From the NCBI RefSeq assembly GCF_000775285.1, contig NZ_JJML01000053.1, positions 1-47,255 of the forward strand: 47,255 bases of DNA, written 5' to 3'. The position numbers and the translations under genes were made by a program. Position 1 is the stretch's first letter. Each line of letters opens with the position of its first letter. This document shows positions 16,605 to 25,610 of this stretch, piece after piece. The stretch is from Neosynechococcus sphagnicola sy1. Its GTDB lineage: Bacteria; Cyanobacteriota; Cyanobacteriia; Neosynechococcales; Neosynechococcaceae. The notes under the pieces were generated by a model. That model saw only the letters and a program-made list of their open reading frames with translations, was not told where the DNA came from and did no database searches.

Positions 16605-17444
16605 ATGATGTCGGCAACCCCCGCAATTCTCGCACTGGACTTTGATGGTGTGCTCTGTGATGGTCTGTTGGAGTATTTTCAGGTGTCATGGCGTGCCTAC
16701 TTCCAGATCTGGAAGCCAGATCGCGCCATTGTTCCCGAGGCGTTGGCAGATCGCTTCTATCGCCTCCGTCCAGTGGTGGAAACTGGCTGGGAGATGCCTG
16801 TTTTAATTCAAGCATTGCAGCTAGATATTTCTGAGTCTGAGATTTTCAGCAACTGGGGGACGATCGCCCCTCAGCTGCTGGCAGATCATGGCATTAAAGC
16901 CCAGGAAGTCGCCTTCACCCTCGATCAACTCCGAGATCAATGGATAAACACGGATCTGTCTGGATGGTTGTCCCTGCACCGATTTTATCCCGGCGTTGTG
17001 GAACGCTTGCAGGTCGTGCTTGCGAGTTCAACCCAGCCGATGATTATTTCCACCAAAGAAAGCCGCTTCATTCGCCAATTGTTGCAGCAACAGGGCATTG
17101 ACTGGGGAACCCATCCGATGATTGGCAAGGAGTCTAAACAACCTAAATATCAAGTTCTGCGTCACCTGATGGCAGTGGCTGCCCCCTCCAGGATCTGGTT
17201 TGTCGAAGACCGCCTGAAGACACTGCAAACCGTGCAAGCCCATGGAGATCTGAGCCAGATCCGGCTGTATCTGGCAGATTGGGGTTACAACACCGCCGCA
17301 GAACGGTCAGCCGCTCAGGAGGATGGACGGGTGCAATTACTCTCCCTCCCCATGTTTGGACAGGACTTCGGCGATTGGCCGATGCCAGAATCAACTAAGA
17401 TGCAGAGCATTGGTCGGTCGTTTGAGCTCCATTCTAAGGATTAG
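16605..17444 (+). CDS. HAD-superfamily hydrolase
   Basis: A 279-aa protein that begins with the HAD nucleophile motif LALDFDGVLCDG (DxDG). Motif II is probably PMIISTKESRFI (the Thr after IIS), and motif III/IV lie in GKESKQPKYQVLRH and RIWFVEDRLKTLQ, where the acidic pair ED binds magnesium. HAD enzymes are mostly phosphatases; the substrate is not evident. It is followed after 60 nt by nurA on the same strand. ATG 16605 and 16608 are both possible. Confidence 0.82.
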   Translation: MMSATPAILALDFDGVLCDGLLEYFQVSWRAYFQIWKPDRAIVPEALADRFYRLRPVVETGWEMPVLIQALQLDISESEIFSNWGTIAPQLLADHGIKAQEVAFTLDQLRDQWINTDLSGWLSLHRFYPGVVERLQVVLASSTQPMIISTKESRFIRQLLQQQGIDWGTHPMIGKESKQPKYQVLRHLMAVAAPSRIWFVEDRLKTLQTVQAHGDLSQIRLYLADWGYNTAAERSAAQEDGRVQLLSLPMFGQDFGDWPMPESTKMQSIGRSFELHSKD

Positions 17445-17504
17445 ACCTCGGGAGGAGCTCCCCTCACTGATCGATTCACTTCCAATCTTCTGTCAGCATC
17501 CCCC

Positions 17505-18686
17505 ATGCTTGATTTCAACAAACTGGTTCAGCAAATGCAGGGAATCAGTCACCACCTGGCAGAAGAATCCGTTGCGGTTCGTCAACGCTTGCAATTGGCA
17601 CAAAACTTACTCAGCCAAGCCCTCACGGATCAGGCAGGGTGGGTGGCACAACAGCAACAGTGGCGCGATCGCCTGGGATTCACGGCGGCGGCACCCCTAG
17701 AACCCCTCGATACCCGTCGGAGAATCTCCCCGGCCCCCCTGATTCATACGGTGCTGGCAACGGATGGCTCTCAAATTGCCCCCAGCCACCATGAAATTGC
17801 CTATTGTTATCTGATTAATATCGGACGGGTGGCTTTGCACTATGGACAAAATCTCCAACCGATCCTGGATAGCTTACCCGAAGTGTTTTATCGCCCCGAA
17901 GACCTCTATATTTGTCGGCAATGGGGTCTCCGCACCGAGGAATGGATGGGCTATCGCCGCACCGTTTCAGAAACCATTGCCCTGGCGGAATTAGCCGCCC
18001 TCACCCTCAGTCAACCGGCTTCTCCGACCCTGGCAATGGTCGATGGCTCCTTGATCTATTGGTTTCTGGAAACCCTCCCGAGTGCCGCCCGCGATCGCCT
18101 GCTGCCGCCGATCCTAGCGGCCTGGGATCAACTCCAAACCCTGAACATTCCGATTGTTGGCTATCTCAGTGCTGCCCGTAGCGCTGAAGCGTTGAATTTT
18201 CTGCGGTTACAAGTCTGTCCCTATCCTCAACCAGACTGTGGTACCCATTGTTCGGGACAAACAGACGCAGCTCCCTGCCACGTTTTCGATCCCCTACGAG
18301 ACACCTCTCTCTGGGCTACCCAGTTGCAACCTGGAGAGCGCAGTCCCCTCTGGCGCAGCTCTGCTCGGATTCTGGAACTTTACGGTGGCCACGCCATTTA
18401 TTTCTGTTACGTCCACATGGGCACGGAAATTGCCCGACTGGAATTCCCAGCCTGGGTTGCAGCCTCTCCGACCTTGTTGGAGACCACCTTGAGTTTGATC
18501 CTGGCCCAGGTTCAAAAGGGGTATGGCTATCCCGTAGCCTTGGCGGAAGCCCATAATCAGGCAGTGGTTCGAGGGGGCGATCGCGCTCGTTTCTTTGCAG
18601 TGCTTGAACAGGAGATGATTCGATCGGGGCTGCGAAATGTCGGCACCTCTTACAAAGAGGCTCGGAAGCGAGGCAGCATTGCTTAG
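17505..18686 (+). CDS. nurA: NurA-domain 5'-3' nuclease
   Basis: A 393-aa protein. The NurA domain starts at the strand VLATDGSQIAPSHHEIAYCY, with the metal-binding Asp in ATDGS, and continues with LAMVDGSLIYWFLE, a second Asp-Gly-Ser strand, and IPIVGYLSAARSAE. The C-terminal part YPVALAEAHNQAVVRGGDRA completes the fold. NurA resects DNA ends together with HerA; a HerA-like gene is at 10404-12110. A cysteine-rich insert (CPYPQPDCGTHC) near residue 240 may hold a metal and is unusual to my knowledge. The GGCT gene follows after 9 nt and is probably co-transcribed. Confidence 0.88.
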   Translation: MLDFNKLVQQMQGISHHLAEESVAVRQRLQLAQNLLSQALTDQAGWVAQQQQWRDRLGFTAAAPLEPLDTRRRISPAPLIHTVLATDGSQIAPSHHEIAYCYLINIGRVALHYGQNLQPILDSLPEVFYRPEDLYICRQWGLRTEEWMGYRRTVSETIALAELAALTLSQPASPTLAMVDGSLIYWFLETLPSAARDRLLPPILAAWDQLQTLNIPIVGYLSAARSAEALNFLRLQVCPYPQPDCGTHCSGQTDAAPCHVFDPLRDTSLWATQLQPGERSPLWRSSARILELYGGHAIYFCYVHMGTEIARLEFPAWVAASPTLLETTLSLILAQVQKGYGYPVALAEAHNQAVVRGGDRARFFAVLEQEMIRSGLRNVGTSYKEARKRGSIA

Positions 18687-18695
18687 CGAGGGCGG

Positions 18696-19082
18696 ATGTT
18701 GACCCATCTTTTCGTCTATGGCACCCTCAAACCTGGCGGCGGTAACTACCCCGTCTGTCAAGCTCAGGTTCTGGCAACCTCTCCTGCTCAAGTACGGGGT
18801 CAACTCTACGAACTGCCCTTAGGCTATCCCGCCATGGTTTTGGGGGAAACGGGCTGGGTACAGGGGAGTTTGCTCACCTTTGCCGACGCCACCATTCTCT
18901 CGGTTCTGGATGAACTAGAAGATTACGCCCCCCATCGGCTCCCGGTGGAGAATGAATATCAGCGCTGCGAAGTTCTTGCCTACTGTCCCAACCATCTTGC
19001 GATAGTAGCCTGGGCCTACGTCATGCCCTTGGACAAGATTCAAACCTGGGGCGGTCGTCTGCTCCCTGACGGTCAGTGGTGA
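18696..19082 (+). CDS. Gamma-glutamylcyclotransferase-like (AIG2/GGCT) protein
   Basis: A 128-aa protein with the family's N-terminal substrate loop LFVYGTLKPGG and a central acidic strand ILSVLDELEDY, where a Glu acts as general acid/base. The tail AWAYVMPLDKIQTWGG is also typical. Members cyclise gamma-glutamyl amines or are only related in fold, so the exact substrate is open. The start is ATG 18696, 9 nt after the nurA stop. Confidence 0.85.
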   Translation: MLTHLFVYGTLKPGGGNYPVCQAQVLATSPAQVRGQLYELPLGYPAMVLGETGWVQGSLLTFADATILSVLDELEDYAPHRLPVENEYQRCEVLAYCPNHLAIVAWAYVMPLDKIQTWGGRLLPDGQW

Positions 19083-19099
19083 TGGACTGCGGTGGGAGA

Positions 19100-19660
19100 T
19101 TAACGCACGTTGCGATTATCAGGCTGAAGACCTTGGGGTTGGGGCGATTCGGAGCCTTGGGCATGGGGTATTTGCACCACGGGTTGATCGAGGGCAATCA
19201 TGAGACTATCCGTGATGTCAATTCCAGAGGTCGCTTCCGGGGTGGGGGTAAAGGCAATGATTTGGGGCGTTTTGGTGGCTGAGGCGACATTGGGGATCAA
19301 GCTGCGATCGCCCCCGACCCAACCAGCAACGGCGGCTACACAGGTGGCGGCGATCGCAGCGGCGGCAGTTCCCCAGATCAGCATCCGCCGAGGCCGACGA
19401 TCAATCTGGGCAAACACCCGAGCGGCCATTTGATCCGCGGCAACTTCAGGGGACACTGGTAGGGGCAGGGCTTTTACCTCCGCTCGGAGCCGTAACATCC
19501 GGGAATAAAGGCGTTGTACCTTGGGATCGGTGTCTAGCCAGCTTTCAACCTGTCGCCGCTCGGCTGTGGTCACTTCACCGTCTAAATAGGCGCTCAGGAG
19601 TTCAAAGCAGTCAGCCGATGCCTGGTGGGACGGAGGCTGAAAATCAAAATCAGAGGTCAT
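19100..19660 (-). CDS. Anti-sigma factor, membrane-anchored
   Basis: A 186-aa protein. The N-terminal domain, ADCFELLSAYLDGEVTTAER through VESWLDTDPKVQRLYSRML, is an anti-sigma domain of the RseA/zinc-less ASD type: the usual HxxxC pair is not seen. A single membrane helix follows (MLIWGTAAAAIAATCVAAVA), then a periplasmic tail. It lies downstream of the ECF sigma gene on the same strand (gap 233 nt) and very likely binds that sigma factor. ATG 19660 is preferred over TTG 19678. Confidence 0.8.
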   Translation of the reverse strand: MTSDFDFQPPSHQASADCFELLSAYLDGEVTTAERRQVESWLDTDPKVQRLYSRMLRLRAEVKALPLPVSPEVAADQMAARVFAQIDRRPRRMLIWGTAAAAIAATCVAAVAGWVGGDRSLIPNVASATKTPQIIAFTPTPEATSGIDITDSLMIALDQPVVQIPHAQGSESPQPQGLQPDNRNVR

Positions 19661-19893
19661 GGTCTTGTCACTACCCAATCACGCTAAGGGAAAACACACA
19701 GCGGAGTAGACCAACGAAGCTAGTCTAAAATCATACAAAGATCCCGGCAGAACGGAAATGCACAGGGGCTGCAAAATCTGATTCTGATATAGATATCCAT
19801 GACCGTTGAGCTTGTTTCCTGTTCACATTACTCAGATCACTGATAGGGCACAAATATCGCCGCTCAACTCTCACACCCACTCGGGAGGTCTGG

Positions 19894-20551
19894 CTAGCTT
19901 TCCAGATAGCTCTGTAACTGGCACTGCAATCGCTGTCGTGCCCTGGCAATTCTTGATTTGACCGTACCTAAAGATACACCCATAATTTCGGCAATTTCTT
20001 CGTAGGCCATGCCTTCAATTTCCCGCAGCACAATGGTGACCCGAAAGGCTTCGGGGAGATCAGCGATCGCCGTATGCAGGTGCTCATAAAACTCCTGGGT
20101 GGTCATGTTCTCATCTGGCCCTGGCGTGGCAGCAGCAATCTCCCAATCCACTTCCCGGTCATCCAACATCAGGGGTGCATCCAGAGATAGGGGATGACTC
20201 ACCCGTTTACGTTTGCGCAGTTCGTCATAGAACAGATTGGTGACAATCCGGCTCAGCCAGCCGCGAAAGTTTTTCTGGTTCCTGCAAGCGCTTGATGTTG
20301 CGGTAGACCCGAATCCAAACCTCTTGAGCCAGATCCGCCCGATCCTGCCAGTCGGGGGCAAGATGGTACAAAATCCGATCCACATGGGACTGATACCGCC
20401 GCAACAGTTCAGAAAACGCACTCCGATCGGGGTGAGCCCCAACCTGACAAAGCAGGATCAAATCATAGTTGGAGAGTTTTCCGACGGACACAGGTACACG
20501 AGGAGCGGCTGCCTCAACTGCTGACCAGGATACAGGAAGAGAATAACTCAT
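19894..20551 (-). CDS. ECF-type sigma factor, frameshifted
   Basis: Sigma region 2 is in the upstream frame (SAFSELLRRYQSHVDRILYH, then DRADLAQEVWIRVYRNIKRL). The rest reads in the next frame from about 20270: FRGWLSRIVTNLFYDELRKR, then region 4, TQEFYEHLHTAIADLPEAFR and YEEIAEIMGVSLGTVKSRIA. Removing one base from the T5 run at 20270-20274 gives RLQEPENFRGWLSRI and a normal protein of about 218 aa. The matching anti-sigma gene is directly downstream, so the pair is expected to be functional and the shift is probably a homopolymer error. Confidence 0.88.
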
Positions 20552-20632
20552 GGGCTACGGATGCAGAAACATCAACACGTCCTTCCCTAGAGACGCTTGG
20601 GTTTGGGGAAAGTTCCCGCTGTTTCAATGCAA

Positions 20633-21010
20633 CTATCGGGGCGTGGATTTCTTGAACAGACGGTCACCCAAGTCACTGACCCCCGGTAACCAGGGTGGTC
20701 GTCGCTGCCAAATACGGATCATTAACCCCAGGCTGATGAGAAAATATCCCGATGTCCAGAGACTACTGACCAGCAGAAAGGGGAGGCGCAAAAACTCTGA
20801 ACCGTTGGCTCCCGTTGTCATTAACAGGGTACCGCCCAGCCACAGCAGCCCCAGGGTGACGGCCAGACGACTCACCGTCTGTTGCTGGGGATTTCCTGAA
20901 GGACGGTACAATCTCCATAATGCTGGGAGTAATCCCAAGATCGGCAGCAGGTACACAAACAGCAGCAGCCGTTGCAGGTGAGAATTTTCGAAGGAGTCTG
21001 GAGGGGTCAT
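20633..21010 (-). CDS. Small integral membrane protein upstream of the sigma gene
   Basis: From ATG 21010 the product has 125 aa with about three hydrophobic helices: LLLFVYLLPILGLLPALWRL, LAVTLGLLWLGGTLLMTTGA and LVSSLWTSGYFLISLGLMIR. The family is not recognised. It sits between DUF427 and the ECF sigma gene, all on the minus strand, with 81 nt before the sigma start. A link to the sigma/anti-sigma system is possible but only positional. The longer start at 21088 would overlap DUF427. Confidence 0.6.
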   Translation of the reverse strand: MTPPDSFENSHLQRLLLFVYLLPILGLLPALWRLYRPSGNPQQQTVSRLAVTLGLLWLGGTLLMTTGANGSEFLRLPFLLVSSLWTSGYFLISLGLMIRIWQRRPPWLPGVSDLGDRLFKKSTPR

Positions 21011-21020
21011 GGCGGTGATA

Positions 21021-21515
21021 CTACCATCCTCCGGTACCCGGTTCGCCCTTAAAGGGCCCGACAATATCCATGGTAATCCAGCCACCATAGAAATTACCCG
21101 GTTGGGGCTGAACTAGCTCCCCATCCACCCAACAAGCCTGCATTTCCTGGGGATAAAAGGCGATGTGGTTCCGGAGGGCAGCAAAGGGGGGTGTGGGTTG
21201 AGGATAGCACCAGGCTGCGTTCACCACCCGGTGCTCTCCGATGACGATGGTGTAGTAAGTTGCCAGCCCCTTCCATTCGCAAAAACTCCGCTGAGGCATG
21301 GCCACAAGATATTGTTGGTGAATATCCTCAGGGGGGAAATAGTACACCGGGGGATGGCTGGTTTCCAACACCCGTTGGCCACGGCAGGTTTCCGCCAGGG
21401 AGATGCCATTGCATATCACCTGAAGATGGCGGTGGGTGGCTTCGAGGCGGGGGGGACGGGGATAGTCCCAGACGGATTCCTGGCCAGGGGCAGGGGCAAT
21501 GCGAAGGGGATGCAT
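21021..21515 (-). CDS. DUF427 domain protein
   Basis: A 164-aa protein. The conserved stretch HRHLQVICNGISLAETCRGQ, then HPPVYYFPPEDI and CEWKGLATYYTIVIGEHRV, then AFYPQEMQACWVDGELVQPQ, matches DUF427, a small beta-rich family of unknown function. The chain ends GGWITMDIVGPFKG as in other members. It starts at ATG 21515 and lies 10 nt before the membrane-protein gene on the same strand. Confidence 0.85.
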   Translation of the reverse strand: MHPLRIAPAPGQESVWDYPRPPRLEATHRHLQVICNGISLAETCRGQRVLETSHPPVYYFPPEDIHQQYLVAMPQRSFCEWKGLATYYTIVIGEHRVVNAAWCYPQPTPPFAALRNHIAFYPQEMQACWVDGELVQPQPGNFYGGWITMDIVGPFKGEPGTGGW

Positions 21516-21648
21516 GGGTAGACTCCGGTATATTTGCTTGGCCTAGTGTCACCTGGAAAAGCAGCGGAGTTTTCTATAAAACAGCGATACTTTCCCGGCT
21601 GTCCCGATTGATAATGGTGACGTTGCACTCCTACATCCATTCTGCGCT

Positions 21649-21894
21649 ATGCCCAAACCTTCAGAATTTGCCGTCCATCTGATGATCGAAGGGGGTCATC
21701 GGGAGGAAGTCCGGTTCCTCACGATTCAGGATTTTCAGAAATGGTACAGTGGCGAACTGGTGCCGAAGTCTACTTCCACAGACTTTATTACGGTGCCGAT
21801 CAAGAATATTCAGGGAGAATACATGGTGATTCGGCCCTCGGCCGTGCTCGCCATTCGAGTGGAGCCGCTCTTTAGTTCTAGTGTGGAGCGATGA
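21649..21894 (+). CDS. Small conserved hypothetical protein
   Basis: An 81-aa protein that reads as a compact beta-alpha-beta fold: EFAVHLMIEGGHREEVRFLT, IQDFQKWYSGELVPK, FITVPIKNIQGEYMVIRPSA. I recall similar short cyanobacterial proteins but no function. Its 3' end overlaps the GTG start proposed for mltA by 14 nt, suggesting coupling. Confidence 0.65.
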   Translation: MPKPSEFAVHLMIEGGHREEVRFLTIQDFQKWYSGELVPKSTSTDFITVPIKNIQGEYMVIRPSAVLAIRVEPLFSSSVER

Positions 21895-23075
21895 ACGGGG
21901 GGGGCGCTATACAGCTGCTATCTGGGGTAGTTTGGCCATGGCAACTGTCCTCTGGTGGCAACCCGTCAGGGCAGTTCCACCGCTGCGATTGGTGAGTCTC
22001 CAGGAAACCGCAACCTCGGTTTGTTCCCTTCGTTGTCTCGGTTGGGATGCTCAACTTTGGCAGCCCTCGGGGCACGGGGGGCGATCGCGCCGCCCTGGTG
22101 ACGGCGATTGACCGGAGTTTACAGTACTTAAGTACCGATCAGGCCGCAGCAGTGTATCGCCGCTACCCCATTGCGGGGGTGACACACCGTCGAGTCGAGC
22201 GGAGTTTGCAGCGATTTCGTCAACTTTTACTCAAAAGTACCTCGCCCTCAGGGCTACAGCAGGCGGTGCAGCGAGAGTTTGCCTTCTACCAGGCCAGTGG
22301 TCAAGATCACCAGGGAACCGTGGCATTTACAGGCTATTTTCAGCCGATCTATGCGGCCAGTCGCGTTCCCACCGCTGAGTTTCGCTATCCCCTCTATCGG
22401 CTCCCCTCGGATTTTGACCGCTGGGCCACTCCCCATCCGACCCGCGAACAATTGGAGGGGCGCAATGGCCTCGGGACAAAAAAATTGCGGGGGCTGGAGT
22501 TAGCCTGGTTGCGCGATCGCTTCCAGGCATTTCTCGTCCAGGTTCAGGGATCAGCCCGCCTGCTTTTTCCGGATGGCAGTGTCATGAGCCTGGGCTATGC
22601 TGGACGCACCCAATATCCTTACACCGGGGTGGGGCGAGAACTGGTTAAGGATGGCAAAATTCCCCTGGAAGCCCTCACCTTACCAACCTTGGTGGACTAC
22701 TTTATTCACCATCCTGAGGCAATGGATGACTATCTTCCCCGCAACCAAAGTTTTGTCTTCTTTAAAGAGACGTGGAATCGACCCGCTACTGGCAGTTTAG
22801 GGGTCCCCGTGACGGCGGAGCGCTCCATTGCCACGGATAAAACTCTGATGCCACCGGGTGCATTGGCTTTAATCCAAGCTCCGATCCCAACTTCAGCCCC
22901 CAGTGGGCAGCAGGACAACCCGTGGGTTAATCGCTTTGTTTTAGATCAAGATACGGGGAATGCCATTCGTGGTCCCGGACGGGTGGATATTTTTATGGGA
23001 ACTGGCCCCCAAGCTAGCGATCGCGCTGGGTTAATTAATAGCAAAGGTCGCCTCTACTACTTACTGCTCCGGTAA
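21881..23075 (+). CDS. mltA: Membrane-bound lytic murein transglycosylase A, frameshifted
   Basis: MltA cleaves the glycan strand of peptidoglycan to 1,6-anhydro ends. The N-terminal part (signal-like AAIWGSLAMATVLWWQPVRA, then PPLRLVSLQETATSVCSLRC, LGWDAQLWQPSGHGG) is in one frame; from about 22080 the next frame gives DRAALVTAIDRSLQYLSTDQ, GTVAFTGYFQPIYAASRVPT and the 3D-fold C-terminus NAIRGPGRVDIFMGTG with the catalytic-type Asp. Removing one G from G6 at 22076-22081 joins them as GHGGDRAAL. The start is unclear (GTG 21881; an ATG at 21939 begins MATVLWW), partly because of a G8 run at 21897-21904. Confidence 0.85.
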
Positions 23076-23130
23076 GCCTTTCCAGATATTCTCCTCCAAC
23101 GGCACGCCACCCAATGTCAAAACCGACCCC

Positions 23131-23367
23131 ATGACGCAATCAACCGAGATAGAAATTCGAGATCTGATCTTGTCCCTGGACAAGAAGTTTGATGTATTTG
23201 CAGCCAGGACTGAGGAAAAATTGACCAGCATTGACCAGCGGCTAGAACGACTGGAAAAACGGGTTGATTCCCAGGACAACCGACTTTGGGCTTTTGTCGC
23301 GGCGGCTTTCCTGACGGTACTGGGTTTTCTGGCTAAACTTGCATTCTTCCCTGGAGGTGCAGCATAA
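23131..23367 (+). CDS. Small coiled-coil protein with C-terminal membrane helix
   Basis: A 78-aa protein. Residues 5-48 form a heptad-type helix (LDKKFDVFAARTEEKLTSID, QRLERLEKRVDSQDNR), followed by one hydrophobic helix (LWAFVAAAFLTVLGFLAKLA). Such tail-anchored coiled coils are common in cyanobacteria and have no assigned function. ATG 23131 lies 55 nt after the mltA stop. Confidence 0.7.
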   Translation: MTQSTEIEIRDLILSLDKKFDVFAARTEEKLTSIDQRLERLEKRVDSQDNRLWAFVAAAFLTVLGFLAKLAFFPGGAA

Positions 23368-23644
23368 CCCAGAGCACCTGCAATCGGAGCGTTTCTCGAT
23401 ACCAAGGCATCGAATAGAAAACCCGTGCATGGATCAACCACACAGGAACTGATAAATTATCTATTTATTATTTATCACTGTTAGACGAGCTATATTTCTC
23501 TGTTAGCGTTGTTGCTGGTGTATTTCTGTTGCTGCTTAAGAAGTAGTGCAGAATAGCGCATTAGTGAGCACACCCCGTTCTACGCCTCAATGTGTTATTG
23601 AGAATGCTCTAAAACTTTATCAGTCAAGACTTTCAGAAACCAAT

Positions 23645-23695
23645 AGCACACCCTTGGTAAGGGTGAGGTTACGAGTTCAATCCTCGTCACGGGCT
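23645..23695 (+). tRNA. 3' fragment of tRNA-Thr (GGT anticodon)
   Basis: The anticodon arm is perfect: CACCC (23649-23653), loop TTGGTAA with anticodon GGT (23656-23658), GGGTG (23661-23665). The T arm is perfect: ACGAG, TTCAATC, CTCGT (23671-23687), followed by the acceptor strand CACGGGC and discriminator T. The D arm and the matching acceptor strand GCCCGTG are not present upstream, where similarity stops at about 23645. The fragment is what an integrase leaves when an element enters a tRNA gene, so it may mark an attachment site. The rest of this 376-base gap shows no gene. Confidence 0.85.
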
Positions 23696-23743
23696 CTGGG
23701 TAAAGCCCTCTATTCAATGACACCCCTGTACCCAAGGATGGCG

Positions 23744-24565
23744 CTAATCGTTGATCGATAGAACCAATTGGGGAGTTGGGATATGATGATCTTCACGAAT
23801 TGGCAGAACCGCTGTACCCACAGCAAAAAACTCAATCACATGGGAACTCCAGGAATATCGCCCCTCGTGAAGTTGGACACCCACAATGCCCTCTGCTTTA
23901 AGGTGGGTGGCTTCCGCCTGCATTCGTTCCATGGCTAGCTCACGGGCATCATAGAGGGCTTGGGTAAAGTTCGTCATTTCTACGTTCTTGCCCATATTTT
24001 TGAACCACTGCCCGAGTCCTTGGTACGCAACATGGTAAACACAGTTGCCCATTACCATGCCAACGGGGCGGTAGCCTGCCCGTAACAACGTCCAAAAATC
24101 CTGTCCGGATAAGTCACTGGTGAAGGGTTTATGATCTAGCGTCCGCCAAGGAATGTCTCGGTTGCGCGATCGCACCGCCGTTCCAATCGCTACAAATTCC
24201 GCTAAATTCGGCTCCCATTCCATGTGTTTTGCGGTCAACCGCACCGCGACAATCCCATCGGCTCCTAGCGCATCTGCCTCTTCTTCCATCCGACTCATCG
24301 CCAGTTCCCGCGCATGGTACATGGCCTGGGACAACACCGTCATTTCCTGATTCTGGCTCAAACCCGCCCACTGAAAGCCAATGTGGTACATTGAGCAGCC
24401 AACCACCAATCCCAGGGGGTCAAAATCTAGTTCTTTAACCAACAGGAATTCATTCACCGACAGATCACTGGTAAACAGCCGATGTTTTTCATCCTTGCCC
24501 CGCATTGCGGTCAAACGATTTCGGGCATGGATGGGCAGATCGGCGGGAAAGGGTTGATTGGTCAT
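23744..24565 (-). CDS. Double-domain YbjQ/UPF0145 family protein, paralogue 2
   Basis: A 273-aa protein made of two YbjQ-like (heavy-metal-binding-domain type) repeats: LFTSDLSVNEFLLVKELDFD to AEFVAIGTAVRSR, and PFTSDLSGQDFWTLLRAGYR to EFFAVGTAVLPIR. Each repeat has the 'lfTSDLs..e...l...gy.p.Glv.G...yhi' start and the 'aRelAm.rm..EA..l.A.GiVgV' helix. A single YbjQ is about 105 aa and forms rings, so two fused copies are unusual. The same build is seen in the upstream gene 24656-25606, its tandem duplicate. Function unknown. Confidence 0.8.
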   Translation of the reverse strand: MTNQPFPADLPIHARNRLTAMRGKDEKHRLFTSDLSVNEFLLVKELDFDPLGLVVGCSMYHIGFQWAGLSQNQEMTVLSQAMYHARELAMSRMEEEADALGADGIVAVRLTAKHMEWEPNLAEFVAIGTAVRSRNRDIPWRTLDHKPFTSDLSGQDFWTLLRAGYRPVGMVMGNCVYHVAYQGLGQWFKNMGKNVEMTNFTQALYDARELAMERMQAEATHLKAEGIVGVQLHEGRYSWSSHVIEFFAVGTAVLPIREDHHIPTPQLVLSIND

Positions 24566-24655
24566 AGGAGGTGGAAGGACGGTAGATTTCTGGGTTGGAG
24601 AGAGGAAGCGTGAGTTGTGAGTCGGGACGCGTGGTTGTTTTCTCTGGGAACAGGC

Positions 24656-25606
24656 TTAAAGGTGATTGGTTTTGAGTGGATGTTGTTTTTTGGTTGCCAG
24701 GTCGAAGATGATCAAGGGGGTGATTCGGGAAGATGCGGCGGCATGGGAATCCTGAACGATGGACGTGCCGATCGCCACAAAATGTGTCAGTAGATCGTGA
24801 TAGGTGGTTTGGTTGAGTTCATATTCGATGTCTTCGATCTCCAGATTGATATGCATTCCTACAGCTCCTTCTGCCTGGTGCTGGCGAATATCGTCCGTAA
24901 GCCGAGAGATGGCGAGATGGCGGGCAGTTTGGAAGCCCTGGGTGTATTGGGTGACTTCCTGATTGGTACGACTACCCCTGCCAAAGAACCCGCCCCTTGT
25001 GAGATTGCGGGTATTCCAATCTGTGTGGGTGTAGTAAGAGCAAACGCCGAAAACAATGCCCTTGGGGTAGTAGCCCGCCTGATGCAGTTGCCAGAATTCT
25101 TGACCACTGAGGTCGCTGGTAAACGGCTGGGCTTCGGCAGGACGATTGGGAATGCCAATGGCAGTGCCGATCGCTGTAAACTCGACAATGCGATCGCCCC
25201 AGTGCTGTTGCCTCAACTTCAAACGCACCCCGATGACGCCATTTGCCCCCAGTAAAGCTGCTTCTTGGCGGAGACGTTTGACGGCCAGTTCTCGGGCTGC
25301 GAGTTGGGCATGGCTTAAGGCTGTAAGTTCTCCGGTGTAGGTTTGATAGCCGTTGAAATACCCCCAATAGCTGATTTTGTAGAAGGCCGTACCCATCACC
25401 AAACCCAGTGGCTCGTAGCCGGCTTCACGGGCGAGCAAATGCTCATTGGAGGTTAGATCGCTGGTGAAGAAGTTGGCACCACTCCGACGTTGCATCTCTA
25501 ATCGATGACGAGCCTTGTAGGGAATTTGCCCCCGTTCCAAGGCTCGACGCGTGGCTTCCTGGGCTTCACGGCGATTTCGATCTACTTCAGATTCCCAGAG
25601 AGGCAT
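24656..25606 (-). CDS. Double-domain YbjQ/UPF0145 family protein, paralogue 1
   Basis: From ATG 25606 it has 316 aa. After a charged lead (RNRREAQEATRRALERGQIP) come two YbjQ-like repeats: FFTSDLTSNEHLLAREAGYE to VEFTAIGTAIGIP and PFTSDLSGQEFWQLHQAGYY to THFVAIGTSIV. It is clearly related to the gene at 23744. GGAGG lies just upstream of ATG 25606, and the preceding gene ends 4 nt before, so the three minus-strand genes likely form an operon. Cellular role unknown. Confidence 0.8.
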   Translation of the reverse strand: MPLWESEVDRNRREAQEATRRALERGQIPYKARHRLEMQRRSGANFFTSDLTSNEHLLAREAGYEPLGLVMGTAFYKISYWGYFNGYQTYTGELTALSHAQLAARELAVKRLRQEAALLGANGVIGVRLKLRQQHWGDRIVEFTAIGTAIGIPNRPAEAQPFTSDLSGQEFWQLHQAGYYPKGIVFGVCSYYTHTDWNTRNLTRGGFFGRGSRTNQEVTQYTQGFQTARHLAISRLTDDIRQHQAEGAVGMHINLEIEDIEYELNQTTYHDLLTHFVAIGTSIVQDSHAAASSRITPLIIFDLATKKQHPLKTNHL

Positions 25607-25610
25607 GGAG

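Noticed and set aside
23590-23695. Complete tRNA-Thr gene
   Set aside because: No D arm or 5' acceptor strand precedes the anticodon arm, so only a fragment is called.
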